Assembly (NCBI GenBank): GCA_946811185.2
Contig: OX328106.1
Coordinates: 46,822,311 to 46,886,310 of the forward strand
DNA from: Hippopus hippopus
Taxonomy: Eukaryota; Mollusca; Bivalvia; Cardiida; Cardiidae
Direction: 5' to 3'
DNA length: 64,000 bases
This document shows, one piece after another, positions 1-9,902 of the stretch (position 1 is the stretch's first letter; every line of letters begins with the position of its first letter). Both the position numbers and the translations under genes were made by a program. The notes beneath the pieces were generated by a model that made no database searches, was not told the origin of the DNA, and saw only the letters and a program-made list of their open reading frames with translations.

Positions 1-970
1 TTCACAATTTGTCATGCAGTATTTTCTTTCTGGTTAAATATTATCTTCCATACATAATTATGCAAATTTTTGCAAGTTTCCTTGCATACTGTTTCCTACG
101 GTTTGTGTGATCTAAAATCTGAGATTACGAAGTACTTCATTCAATCTAATAAAACATGAGTAGTTCAAAAATATGCTAACTCAAACATGATAAATCAATT
201 TTGATGATCAGCAAATATTAACAAAATGTTTAGAACCACAAATTCACTTAAAATGAACACTTCTGAGCTAATATACATGTGTCTTTTACAATGCAGTCTG
301 ATGACTGATGACAGCTATGTTAATGTTATCTTGGTGGTGTAAAGAAAAAACAGTGTGGAAGATGCAGTAGTGGTACTTGTCTGTTTTCCACAAATGACTT
401 TGTCCACTGCATTTATTCACTCTATGAAGGTTTGCTTTAGCAACCAGTGAAGACTTGGTACTCTAAGGGTAACAAGATGCTATATAAACCTAGTGTTTCA
501 GCACTCTACAGGTAGATGTATTAAGATGTTATACCAGAAAGAGTAAATTTAAGACAGTTGAAGGGTAACAAGATAGTATATAAGAGAGCCATGATGACCC
601 TGTATCGCTCCACTGTATTATAAACAATTATGCAAAACACATTGGGCCATGATGATCCTCTTACCCCCCCCCACTGTCTAATATAAACAAATGTGCAAAA
701 TATATCATACAACTGGCATCAACCGAGACAGGAAGCCTGTGTCAAAGTAAAATTTGATATAGAAAATAAGCCAACGTCGATAAAGCCTTACCTTTTACAC
801 ATCCTATGATGTCACTAAATACAATCATTTCGAACCAAATATTATTCAAACCTCATGTCATTGAACTTGGACAAATGTTATTTATTTTGACAATACAATT
901 TCCAAAAATTTTGTAACAGCAAAACATTGGTTAACTTTTCAGTAACAAAATAAAATGATAAAAATTTTAC
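1..970. other. AT-rich unannotated stretch
   Basis: No convincing ORF, SINE or full MITE is visible. The only recognisable pieces are two short relics near 579-614 and 643-680 that resemble the 5' end of the HL165 element (GCCATGATGACCCTG and CTCCACTG words). Confidence 0.5.
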
Positions 971-1600
971 TTTTTCCAAACATTCAACAAATCAGAGCAT
1001 AACCAATATCAAAATCGATTACCATGAATGGAAACAGCACATTTTCTAGGATAGCCTTGAATATTTTTAAGCATATCATATTGGTGCTACAGTTCTGCTT
1101 CAACTTCACTGTTTGTCTGGCAAGGCATTACACCATGAAAGTCTTGTACAGGCAAAACTCCGATACGAAACTGCTTCTTTTTTCAAACATTCAACAAACC
1201 AGAGCATAACCATCAATATCAAAACAAATCATCATAAGTGAAAACTGGTGGATTAAAAGACTATAGCCTTGAATACTTCTAAACATTACATATGGGTGCT
1301 ACAGTTCTGATTTAACTCTTTACAAAACAAAATTTTGGACTAGACCAAATTGGAAGCATTTGCAGACAACAAATTAAACGTTACTAAAATGATGGTTTCT
1401 CTTTTTATAGAGAAGAAAGAATTGTGGTAAAAGGAGAAAATGCTGGTTACCAGCATTTCCTCCTTTTCCCATAATGTTTTCAAAAGTCTAATGTACCAGG
1501 GTCGTTAAAAGTCGGGACTGTGTGGTAAAGAGTTAACCTGTACTGTTTCTCTGGCAAGGCATTATACCACCAAACCCTTGTACTAGCGAAACTAAAGAAT
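971..1600. repeat. Two-unit tandem duplication, second unit filled by M1
   Basis: A unit starting near 971 (CATTCAACAAATCAGAGC) recurs from about 1178 (CATTCAACAAACCAGAGC), a period near 206 bp. Both units carry ATAGCCTTGAATA, GGTGCTACAGTTCTG and CTGGCAAGGCATTA in the same order. In unit 1 the segment is uninterrupted (TTCTGCTTCAACTTCACTG). In unit 2 an M1 element sits at the matching place, flanked by TTAA on each side. The two units diverge noticeably, so the duplication is not recent. Confidence 0.75.
1312..1536. mobile_element. M1 MITE, complete
   Basis: 225 bp bounded by TTAA. It starts CTCTTTAC and ends GGTAAAGAG, with the central palindrome intact around CTGGTTACCAG. It lies in unit 2 of the local tandem duplication, and unit 1 serves as a near-empty site. 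Confidence 0.85.
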
Positions 1601-2172
1601 CAAAGAAATTTAGCCATTGCTGGGATGCAACTAAAATACTTCTGAAAAGAACATAAGAAAGATCCAAACAAAGCTGCCACAAAGGTAGAAAACTTTGCAC
1701 TGGTTGCCATGACATCACTGCACTGACTGAATACACTTAACAAACCCGAGTCTTAAAAATAACATAAATTTTACAAAAATGTCTGCATAAAAACAAACTG
1801 ATAAAAGGGTTACTGTTTACTAAGTCAGGTTTTGTTTGATAACAAAAGCTTCAGCAGCAAGATACAAAATATGCCTCTTGGGCAAAAAAGCTGATGTTTA
1901 CTTGGCGCAACAATGATGTTGAACTATCATTCATGCTTAACAAATGTTACACATAATTATTTTGTTCCCACAAAACATGACTACAAAAAATACAGCTTTT
2001 TCAACAATGCAATAATAGAAGTTTCAGACAGGATTGGCTTTTAAAATTTCTCCTGTCACCTCAGTGTGTTTTTTTAAATATGGGGGGAAACATTTTATAT
2101 GTCCTCAAAATTAAGAATTTCATAAATCTGCCTTGTGTAACTTTTTTATTTGATATGAATATGCTGTAATGG
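1537..2172. other. No recognisable gene
   Basis: Apart from the end of the tandem unit (to about 1600) I see nothing here but short AT-rich sequence; the 67-codon minus-strand frame at 1533-1736 has no recognisable content. Confidence 0.45.
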
Positions 2173-2394
2173 GTAAACGCTTTATCCGTCAATCCCGACT
2201 TTAAACGACCCCGAGGAAGAAGGTTTTTGAAAACATTCTGGGAAAAGGAGAAAATGCTGGTAACCAGCATTTTCTCCTTTTCCCATAATGTTTTTTACCC
2301 TTGAAACACTTCATCATTTCATTGATATGTCTTTTATGGTCTGCAAAAGCTTTCAATTTGGCGTCTTATATTTTGTTGTGTGGTAAAGGGTTAA
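2173..2394. mobile_element. M1 MITE, degraded left end
   Basis: About 222 bp. The left terminus has drifted (TAAACGCTTTATCC) while the right terminus GGTAAAGGG-TTAA is intact. The central palindrome reads CTGGTAACCAG. Confidence 0.8.
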
Positions 2395-2471
2395 TCAAAC
2401 AAATACTTTCTGTTGGCACTGATAAGCATTACTTTTAAACTGTTGTTTAAAATAACCAACTTTTTACGAGG

Positions 2472-2600
2472 CCTCAAAATTTCAGGCTAATCAAAATTGA
2501 AAGCATTTTCAGATGACAAAATAGTTTGATTGATGAAGGTTTTCTATGAAAGGAGAGAAAATATAGTGGGAAAAGGAGAAAGTGCCCATTACCTGGTCAC
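2472..2600. mobile_element. M1 fragment (left half)
   Basis: The left-arm words AATTGAAAGCATTTTCAG and GGGAAAAGGAGAAAGTG are present. The second half of the palindrome and the right arm are missing. Confidence 0.6.
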
Positions 2601-2844
2601 TTAAATTTCATTTATGCTATAATGAAACTTGGGAGATACTAGCCTGTAATGCTACCCCATTTAAAATGAAATCATATCAAGCTGTTTTACCTGAGGATTA
2701 TTTATTCAATGTCAAGTCTCCCTCACTAAATTATTCAAACTTTACAATTTAGATCTTTTTTTTTAAATTGTTATCAATCTCTACTTGTAAAAACTGACTC
2801 ATGAAAGTAGGACTTACTTTTACCTGGTGTCACCCTTACACTGC

Positions 2845-3081
2845 TAACCTTTACCTCTTTACATCACAATCCAGAGTTCTAGCAACCCTGAGAAACATGG
2901 CTTTTGAAAACAATATGGAAAAAGGAGATAATGCTGGTAAGCAGCATAACCTTCTTTCCCACCATCTTTTCTACCTAATCAAGAACAAAATTTTATACCA
3001 TCATTTGAACAACATTTAATTTGTTGTCTATAAATTCCTTCAATATGGAGTCTAACATTTTGCTGTGTGGTAAAGGGTTAA
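2845..3081. mobile_element. M1 MITE, diverged
   Basis: Runs from TAACCTTTACC to GGTAAAGGGTTAA. The palindrome has decayed on its right side (CTGGTAAGCAG, then a drifted pyrimidine arm). Confidence 0.75.
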
Positions 3082-3104
3082 AGAGCTGGACCCAGCCATT
3101 GTTT

Positions 3105-3195
3105 ATTATGTGTAGATCAAGACCAGACTGCACAGAACAAGCTACAATAGACTACAATGTCTGATATTGTGTCAGACCAACCGACAAAAACAGCT
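3105..3195. repeat. M2 core relic
   Basis: Part of the M2 palindrome survives (TGTAGATCAAGACCAGACTG) followed by degraded sequence. No TTAA ends can be assigned. Confidence 0.4.
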
Positions 3196-3371
3196 TTAAA
3201 ATTGCAAGAAAGAAGCTTGAGTTATAAAGCACCTTGCCCATGGACATCCCCACATCACTGGAATCCTAGAACTGATCAATGTAGGAATTCTTGATATCAA
3301 AAGACTCTGATCTGTGCATAATAAATCTAATAACAATCCTTCATCCTCAGCATCTTCACTTCTCAGATTCG

Positions 3372-3583
3372 TTAACCCTTTCCCACACAATACAGACCTT
3401 TAACGACCCTGAAGAAGAGGCCTTTGGAAAACATGGTAGGAAAAGGAGAAAATGCTGGTAACCAGCATTTTCTCCTTTCCCCACAAAATTTTCTACCATT
3501 TCATAGAACAGTTTCCTAATTTGTGCACCCAAATGCCTTATATTTGGACCAGTAAAAAATTTTGTCGTTTGATAAAGAGTTAA
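3372..3583. mobile_element. M1 MITE, near complete
   Basis: 212 bp with TTAA on both sides and intact CTGGTAACCAG centre. Its termini are CCCTTTCCCAC and GATAAAGAG. Confidence 0.85.
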
Positions 3584-3731
3584 TCAGTTACTGCACAGTA
3601 AACCTACCATTTTAAATACAGTCAAGTGAAAAACTTTGTTGTATTCGAAAGAAGGAAACAATATATTCCCTATCATTGGGACATGATTGTGCATTAATTC
3701 AAGTACAGTGGGATCTCCTTCTGTAAACCAA

Positions 3732-3938
3732 TTTACCCTTCACAAAACAGTACAGTGTTTTTTACGGCCCTGCACAAGCAGCCTTTTGAAAGCATTGTAT
3801 GAAAAAGAGAAACTGCTGGTAAACAATGTTTTCTGCTCTTTCAAATACAACTTTCATCAAGTGAGGTACATCAATTTTGTCATGGCAAAGCTTTGAATTT
3901 GGGCAAGTCCAAAATTTTGTTGCTTGAGATGGAGTTAA
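3732..3938. mobile_element. M1 MITE, diverged
   Basis: Palindrome strongly eroded (CTGGTAAACAATG). Its right TTAA at 3935-3938 is shared with the next M1 copy. Confidence 0.7.
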
Positions 3939-4128
3939 CCCTTTACCATTACCACATGACATGTATTTTGGACTTAACCAATTTGAAAGCATCTGCACAC
4001 CACATGTTAAATGTTATTCAAAGAATGGGATGCATCTTCCTGGCTACAAGCATTTTCTCCTTTTCCCACAATGTTTTCAAAAGCTGTATTCTTCAGTATC
4101 ACTAAAGACAACTGTTTGGTAAAGATGG
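3935..4128. mobile_element. M1 MITE abutting previous copy
   Basis: Begins CCCTTTACCA directly after the TTAA that ends the preceding element. Only the second half of the palindrome (CAAGCATTTTCTCC) is well kept. Confidence 0.7.
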
Positions 4129-5435
4129 CAAAATTGTAGACTTGTACAAATTGAAAGTATGTGCAGACAACAGTACTGACTTTGTTGTATTAGTAGAATT
4201 TGTCTCTGAAAAGTTAAACAAGAGGGCCATGATGGCCCTGTATCGCTCCACTGGCTATTAAGTAAAAACACTACAAGCGAAACATTACAATATTCAGCAA
4301 ATTGATTTCAAACACGAGGACATGCAAACATTTTTCTATCTAATCCTACGAGAAAGTTGTGATCCATGGGCAAAGCCAATTTTGATCGCAAAGCTATAAT
4401 TATTTGAATCCTGGTGGAGGTCCACAATATAAAGCTCCATACCAAATAATTCAGTTCTTGAATGTTATAAACAAGAAGATTTTCAAATTTTTCTCAATTT
4501 GGGCACCCTTGATAGAGACCCCCTAGATAAAGCTAAATGCAAAATTTGATAGCCCTAGCCCTTATAGCTAGATGCCAAAGATTTTCCTATATAAGCCCGC
4601 CCATGTAAAACATGTTACCCCCCGGAGCGAAGTCAAATTTGACCCTCGGCTATAATTTGGACACCCTTGGTACAGGTCCACTAGATAAAGCTACATGCCA
4701 AATTTGGTCGCCCTAGGCCCCATGGCTAGGTCAAAGAAGAATTTTAAAGTTCTCCCTATATAAGCCCATGTAAAACTTGTTATATAAGCCCATGTAAAAC
4801 TTGTTACCCCCGGGCAGGGCCTAATTTGACCCCAGGGCTATAATTTGAACAATCTTGGCAGAGGTCCACTAGATAAAGCTACATGCCAAATTTGGTAGCT
4901 CTAGGCCCTATGGCTAGGTAGAAGAGGAATTTTAAAGTTCTCCCTAAATAAGCCCATGTATAACTTGTAACCCCCGGGGCGGGGCCAATTTTGACCCCAG
5001 GGCTATAAATTGAAGAAACTTGGTAGAGGTCCACTAGATAAAGCTACATGCCAAATTTGGTAGCCCTTGGCCTTACGGTTTCAGACAAGAAGATTTTCAA
5101 AGATTTTCAAAATTTTTCAGTTTTGTTGCCATGGCAACCAGAGTTTTTGAAGGAATTAAATTCTTTCAAGAAATTCTGAAGAGGACCATGGCAGGATCAT
5201 TTCTGTGAAGTTTCATCAAAATTGGATGGGTAGTTTCAGAGAAGAAGACGTTTTAAAAAAAAGTTAACGCACGGACGGACGGACGGACGCACGACGGACA
5301 ACAGGCCATGACATAAGCCCGCTGGCCTTCGGCCAGTGGAGCTAAAAACTGTGTGGAAATAGGAGAAAATACTGGCAGCGAATAATTTCTTCTTTCCATA
5401 ATATGCTATCAAAAGTTCTCTTTATAGGGCCTGTA
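4126..5435. mobile_element. M1 copy split by HL165
   Basis: Left arm words (ACAAATTGAAAGTATGTGCA, TTTGTCTCTGAAAAG) run to about 4216. The rest of the element resumes at 5346 with TGTGTGGAAATAGGAG and ends in degraded right-arm sequence. The gap is exactly the HL165 insertion. Confidence 0.7.
4217..5345 (+). mobile_element. HL165 copy 1, Helitron-like non-autonomous element
   Basis: The element starts AACAAGAGGGCCATGATGG and ends GTGGAGCTAA. Near the 3' end there is a stem CTGGCC (5322-5327), loop TTC, stem GGCCAG (5331-5336), then nine bases ending in CTAA. This fits the Helitron 3' signature of a short hairpin followed by CTRR. A GGACGGACGG tract precedes the hairpin. The interior holds three to four units of a roughly 165-bp repeat (unit starts near 4494, 4654, 4842, 5007; one carries a 24-bp extra duplication). 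No 5' TC end, Rep or helicase coding sequence is seen, so family assignment is an inference from the 3' end and the lack of terminal inverted repeats. Confidence 0.6.
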
Positions 5436-6444
5436 GTACATACAGGATTCTTTGGTCAAGAATTAAAACCTATTGCTATGCAAATGCAGACCATTTTTTC
5501 CGCCTCTGAAAACAGCATTTCCAAACATTATTATGACATTCTTTTTCCTCCAAAATGTTTTGCAGTATCATTTAATGACATTTCATTACTTTCCTTTGAA
5601 ATATTCACATCTGTGTCATTTTCAAAAACAAGAGCATTGCATGCAGGTGCCAAAGCTCTGCTGCAGTTGCCTTTCAGTGAAAAGTCGGAAAAGGAGCATA
5701 ACTGTATCAAAAATATTTTGATGGTTTCCCGCAAGATGTATGAGCTCCTCTTTTGATAGTTAATAACCTGTTCAAGTTGATAACAGGGCTATGACAATGA
5801 CTTGAAAACAGCCAAGCTAAGAAATGAAAAGAAAGTGACACAAAGATGAATACTTGAAGGAAAGGAATAATAAACCATGGACATTTTCTGTTATAGACTG
5901 TACCCTCAAAAATGACATCAAAAAATGAACAATTATGAGCCCAGTAAATGGTTATCAAGTTATAAATTTGCACATCAGGATAAAAAACAAACTTATCTAC
6001 ACAAGCATCCAATTATAACTTTATATTCAAGAATTCAACCTTTATCAAACACAAAAAATTTTATTTGCTTACGCGTACAAACCTCTGTAGATCAAGCATG
6101 TAACCTCTGAGTCACAAGCTCTGCAATTTACATGAAGTTTGATCTTTGAATTATTTTCAACATTAGATATTTGCCATATTAACCATGTAGATGCAATATT
6201 TACCCAAGGTCATTTTTACAAGCTGAAAATGTTCATTGACTTTTATAGCAATATTACAAGGTCAGAGACATCTTAAAACAAGAAAACAGACTTGAATATA
6301 AAATTATATTACATATATCCTGTGCTACTCTTGCAAAAAAAATGTCTGATTCTGTAGATCAAAGATATGCAATTTTGTGCAGTCTGATCCAAATCTACAC
6401 TATCCGCAAAAAAAAACCCTTAATTGTTAAAGGTACTCTAGGAG
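5436..6444. other. No recognisable gene
   Basis: Overlapping frames of 117, 101 and 82 codons lie here in different phases on both strands, with no conserved motif or coding-like composition. Near 6345-6430 a degraded M2 core (GTGCAGTCTGATCC) is visible. Confidence 0.45.
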
Positions 6445-6679
6445 TTAACCCTTTACCAGCTGATCAAATGCTGCACTTATCCACAACTGAAAGCTTTTGC
6501 AGGTGACAGATTTGTCTCAAATTTTGAAATTTGTTAATGAAAGGGTAGTCTAGAAAACATTGAGAGGAAAAGGACAAAATGCCGGTTATCGACATTCTCC
6601 CTATTTCACAATGTTTTTAAAGCCTCATTCCTGGTGCTCATCAAAACCAAACAGTGTTCGGTAAAGGATAAAGGGTTAA
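6445..6679. mobile_element. M1 MITE, diverged
   Basis: 235 bp, TTAA on both sides. The palindrome is eroded (CCGGTTATCG). The right TTAA is shared with the M2 copy that follows. Confidence 0.75.
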
Positions 6680-6889
6680 CCCCTACAATGCCAAATAAAC
6701 CTATCAGACAGTTTAGTTGTAGAAATACAACCCAATTAATTGCAATTTCATGCTTGCTTTTGTCAACTGTATATCAGTAAAACAGACAGTGTAGATCAAA
6801 GATCAGGCTTCACGTTTTATGCAGCCTGATCTTAATCTACACTGCCCGCAAGAGGCAACTTTAGTCCTGAAAGTTGCATTAAGGGTTAA
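6676..6889. mobile_element. M2 MITE
   Basis: 214 bp between TTAA at 6676 and TTAA at 6886. It contains the M2 core (TAGATCAAAGATCAGGC ... GCCTGATCTTAATCTAC) and ends AAGGGTTAA. It abuts the preceding M1 through one shared TTAA. Confidence 0.75.
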
Positions 6890-7253
6890 GGTGAAGGTCA
6901 GCTCAGGTAATAGAGAAATGTTTGATCCAGACCATATACCTGTAGACAAACACTGAGTGATGTGGGTGTTTATCATAAACAAACATGCCTCATCCTGATA
7001 AAAAGGGAAAAAAAAGGTGTGAATACTTCACCCAGGTTTTCTCACTTATGATATGAAAACTAAACAGTAAATTCTTAAGTCCAGGTAGACAGAAGGTCCT
7101 AGCCAATAAAATGGCTAGTCTTGGATTCTGCAAGTACAGTTAGAATAGGATCTAGAATGGTTGCTTCATCTTGATCCCTAAAGCTATTACAGAGTAATTC
7201 CTGATGCAGACAACAAAATTTTAGACTCCATACTGAAAGCAGTTGTGGACATC

Positions 7254-7350
7254 AACCCCTTACCACACAATCCGGACTTTTAACGAACCTGAGAAAGTAG
7301 CCCTTTGAAAACATTGTGGGAAAAGGAGCAAATGCTGGTAACCATCCATG
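7254..7350. mobile_element. M1 left half
   Basis: Terminus CCCTTACCACACAATCC through to CTGGTAACCA, then the copy breaks off within the palindrome. Confidence 0.7.
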
Positions 7351-7373
7351 ATAATGGGGGTAATTTCTAAGCA

Positions 7374-7600
7374 CAACCCTTTACCACACAATCCCGAGTT
7401 CTAACGACCTTGAGGAAGAAGACTTTTGAAAACATTGTGGGAAAAGAAGAAAATGCTGGTAATCAGCATTTCCTCCTTTTCCCACAATGTTTTCTAAATT
7501 TTCTAGGACAATATCCGCCATTTCAGCTACGTTAGTTTGTCGTATGCAAATGCTTTGAGTTCGGACAAGTTCAAAATTGTGTGGTTTGGTAAAAAGTTAA
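7374..7600. mobile_element. M1 MITE, complete
   Basis: 227 bp with CCCTTTACCACAC and GGTAAAAAG-TTAA termini. The palindrome carries one substitution (CTGGTAATCAG). Confidence 0.85.
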
Positions 7601-7716
7601 CAGAAGTGCCTTGTTGAAGAACATTTCCATCTCGGCTCACCCAAGCTGGAATACAGAAAATGATGGCAACATCAAGGCTGATTTTCACATAGAAGTGGAC
7701 TGTGAAGATTCAAGAT

Positions 7717-7949
7717 CAACTCTTTTACCACACAACAAATATGAAGTCTTGCCCAAATTGAAAGCATTTGCAGACAACAATTAGATTGTGGCTCCAATAA
7801 TGAACTTTGCTTTTGACAGGGTAGAAAACATTGTGGGAAAAGGAGAAAATGCTAGTAAAACAGTATTACTTCATTTCCCTCCATGTCTTCATAACTGCTC
7901 TTTCTCAGGGTCAACAAAAGACATGAATGTTTGTTGAAGGGATAAAAAT
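7717..7949. mobile_element. M1 MITE, diverged
   Basis: Left arm is good (AATTGAAAGCATTTGCAGAC); the right half of the palindrome and terminus have drifted. Confidence 0.7.
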
Positions 7950-7977
7950 AAAGAGAATTTAAGACACTTTTACCTAT

Positions 7978-8166
7978 TCAACCCTTCACCAAACAGTTGC
8001 AAGTCTTAATGACACTGAAGAACAGGGCTTTTGAAAACACTGTGAGAAAAGGAGAAAATGCTTGTAACCAGCATTTTCTCCTTTTCCCACAATATTTTCT
8101 ACCTTTTAAATGACAAGTTTCATTATTTAAGCCAGTGTACAAAATTTTGACCTCTGTACAGAGTTA
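7978..8166. mobile_element. M1 MITE, shortened right arm
   Basis: 189 bp from CCCTTCACCA to GAGTTAA, with palindrome intact (TTGTAACCAG) and an internal deletion in the right arm. Confidence 0.75.
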
Positions 8167-8274
8167 AATAGTACAATATATTCAACTCCATATCTAAATA
8201 CAGACTGGAAATTTATGATCACACATACACCAATACCACAATAATCTATGTAAAGAAATGCATGTAAAGAAATA

Positions 8275-8487
8275 TTAAACACTTCCGGCTGCTAAATAAA
8301 TCATATGAATATTTTTAACCAGTAGTAAACACCAAAGTATTTTTATTTCTAGGCCTTCTTTCACCTTATAAAATTCATCATATTCAACAGTATAGATCCA
8401 TGATCCGACAGCAAGGTCTGTGCAATCTGATCTTGATCTACACAGTCTGCAAAAAGTCTTAGTCATGCTTAGCAGCCAAAGGGTTAA
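8275..8487. mobile_element. M2 MITE
   Basis: 213 bp bounded by TTAA at 8275 and 8484. The left end reads CACTTCCGGCTGCTAAATAA and the right end CTTAGCAGCCAAAGGG. The core is GATCCGACAG ... CTGATCTTGATCTAC. A SINE is inserted directly at its right boundary. Confidence 0.75.
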
Positions 8488-8490
8488 GAT

Positions 8491-8798
8491 TGATTGACTG
8501 ATTGTATGGTGTTTCACGCCGTTCTCAAGATTATTTCAAGTACGTGTATACCACAGCTGCCATTGCACCTATCTATGCTTTCCTAGAGATTCTTTAACCA
8601 TTACTTAGCACAATATTCTTCTAATGCCACTGGCTGCTTTCCAACATTACCATTTTCAAAAGAGTGATCAGGGGTGAGAGAGGAATGAATCCTGTCCCAG
8701 TGACTTTCATCAATCCTCAGAAAGAAATTCACTCAGCTGGGTATTCAAACCAGCAACCTCTCGTTCTCAAGTCCTGTACCCTACCAACTGCGCTACCT
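8491..8798 (-). mobile_element. S1 tRNA-derived SINE with 12-bp target duplication
   Basis: On the minus strand it reads tRNA-like head, body and ATTG/AATC-type tail. The B-box-like GTTTGAATACC and A-box-like region lie near 8750-8798. The body contains the family words GGATTCATTCCTCTCTCACC and CAGTGGCATTAG. The direct repeat AAGGGTTAAGAT flanks it at 8479-8490 and 8799-8810, typical of LINE-driven retroposition. The target was the right edge of an M2 element. Confidence 0.8.
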
Positions 8799-8810
8799 AA
8801 GGGTTAAGAT

Positions 8811-9232
8811 AAACTGTGAAAGGTGGACCAGAATAACCATAGTAAATGCTTCTACATGAATGAGCCCAGTGTATCATCTTTCACAAATGTATGCCAACTA
8901 TTTTGTACCAGAATCTGAATGCTTATCTACTCTGCTTATCTTCAACATATCTCCTTCAAGTCCCATCATCATCAAAATGCTCCAGATAAGTTGAGTCTTA
9001 GGAAACATGACTTGTGAGAACTTTTTGGCCAAGTTCTATGTTGTGGGTACACAGAACTCAGTCTTCCACAGGTAATACCACTAAGAATCTAGAAAATACG
9101 TTTTCCTACGAAAATTCAGCATTCCTAGAATGAAATGATATTCAGCTTATCGGGATCCCTGCTCAACTCTGTAGATATCAATCAGTCTCTACACTTCACA
9201 CAACAGGAAATATTTGATTTTTTGTTAACCCA
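8811..9232. other. No recognisable gene
   Basis: Nothing recognisable beyond low-level AT-rich sequence; no palindrome or terminal repeat was seen. Confidence 0.4.
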
Positions 9233-9619
9233 TTAACTCTTTACTACACAATCCCCAATTTTCACGACCCTGAGGGAGAAAGCTTTGGAAATGATTGTTG
9301 TAAAATAACAAAGTGCTGGTTACCAGTATTTTCTCCTTTTCCCACAAGGTTTTTAAAAGCCTTCTTCTTCTGCTTCAGTCCCACCGCTGATCATTGTTTC
9401 GACAATTGGTTATGTGGGAAAGCAGCCAGTGGCTTAGAAGGAAAAATTGTGCGGAGTACTGGTAAAAGAGACTCCAGGAAAGCATGGATAGGTGCACTGG
9501 CCGCCGCGCTATAACTGAAATAATGTTGAAAACAGCGTTAAACACCAAACAATCAATCAATCAATCAATTCTTCTGCTTCAGGGATCAATAAAGTGGGGA
9601 TTGTTTGGTAAAGGGTTAA
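9233..9619. mobile_element. M1 MITE carrying an S1 SINE
   Basis: The host M1 runs from TTAACTCTTTACTACAC to GGTAAAGGGTTAA. Its right arm is cut at CTTCTGCTTCAG by a SINE insertion. With the SINE and one target repeat removed, a normal-sized M1 is restored. Confidence 0.85.
9379..9568 (+). mobile_element. S1 SINE, 5' truncated, 14-bp target duplication
   Basis: Starts inside the SINE body (CACCGCTGATCATTG), lacks the tRNA head, and ends GCGTTAAACACCAAACAATC with an AATC tail. The 14-bp repeat TTCTTCTGCTTCAG is present at 9365-9378 and 9569-9582. 5' truncation plus target duplication is the mark of target-primed reverse transcription. Confidence 0.9.
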
Positions 9620-9840
9620 CTCTCTTACATATGATGAAATTTCAGAATAGCCAAAAATGAAAGCATTTGCAGACAACAAGCTAAGTTTGGCTAAACTGAT
9701 GAAATTTTCCTTAGAAGAGTTGTAAAAAAAATTGTGGGAAAAGAAGAAAATGCCGGTTACCTGCATTTAGTTTTTTTCCCAAGATGTTTTCAAAAGTATC
9801 TGTCCGCAATCATTAAATCTTGGGTCCATTTGGTAACAGC
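9616..9840. mobile_element. M1 MITE, diverged
   Basis: Shares its left TTAA with the previous M1. Palindrome partly kept (GCCGGTTACCTGC); right terminus eroded to GGTAACAG. Confidence 0.65.
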
Positions 9841-9902
9841 CCATGGATGTCAATCACCAAATATTGACACAACAGCAAAGAAGCAAAAGGTATGTTACAC
9901 AT

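Noticed and set aside
5403..5756. 117-codon plus-strand frame
   Set aside because: Overlapped by other frames of similar length in both strands; no recognisable domain.
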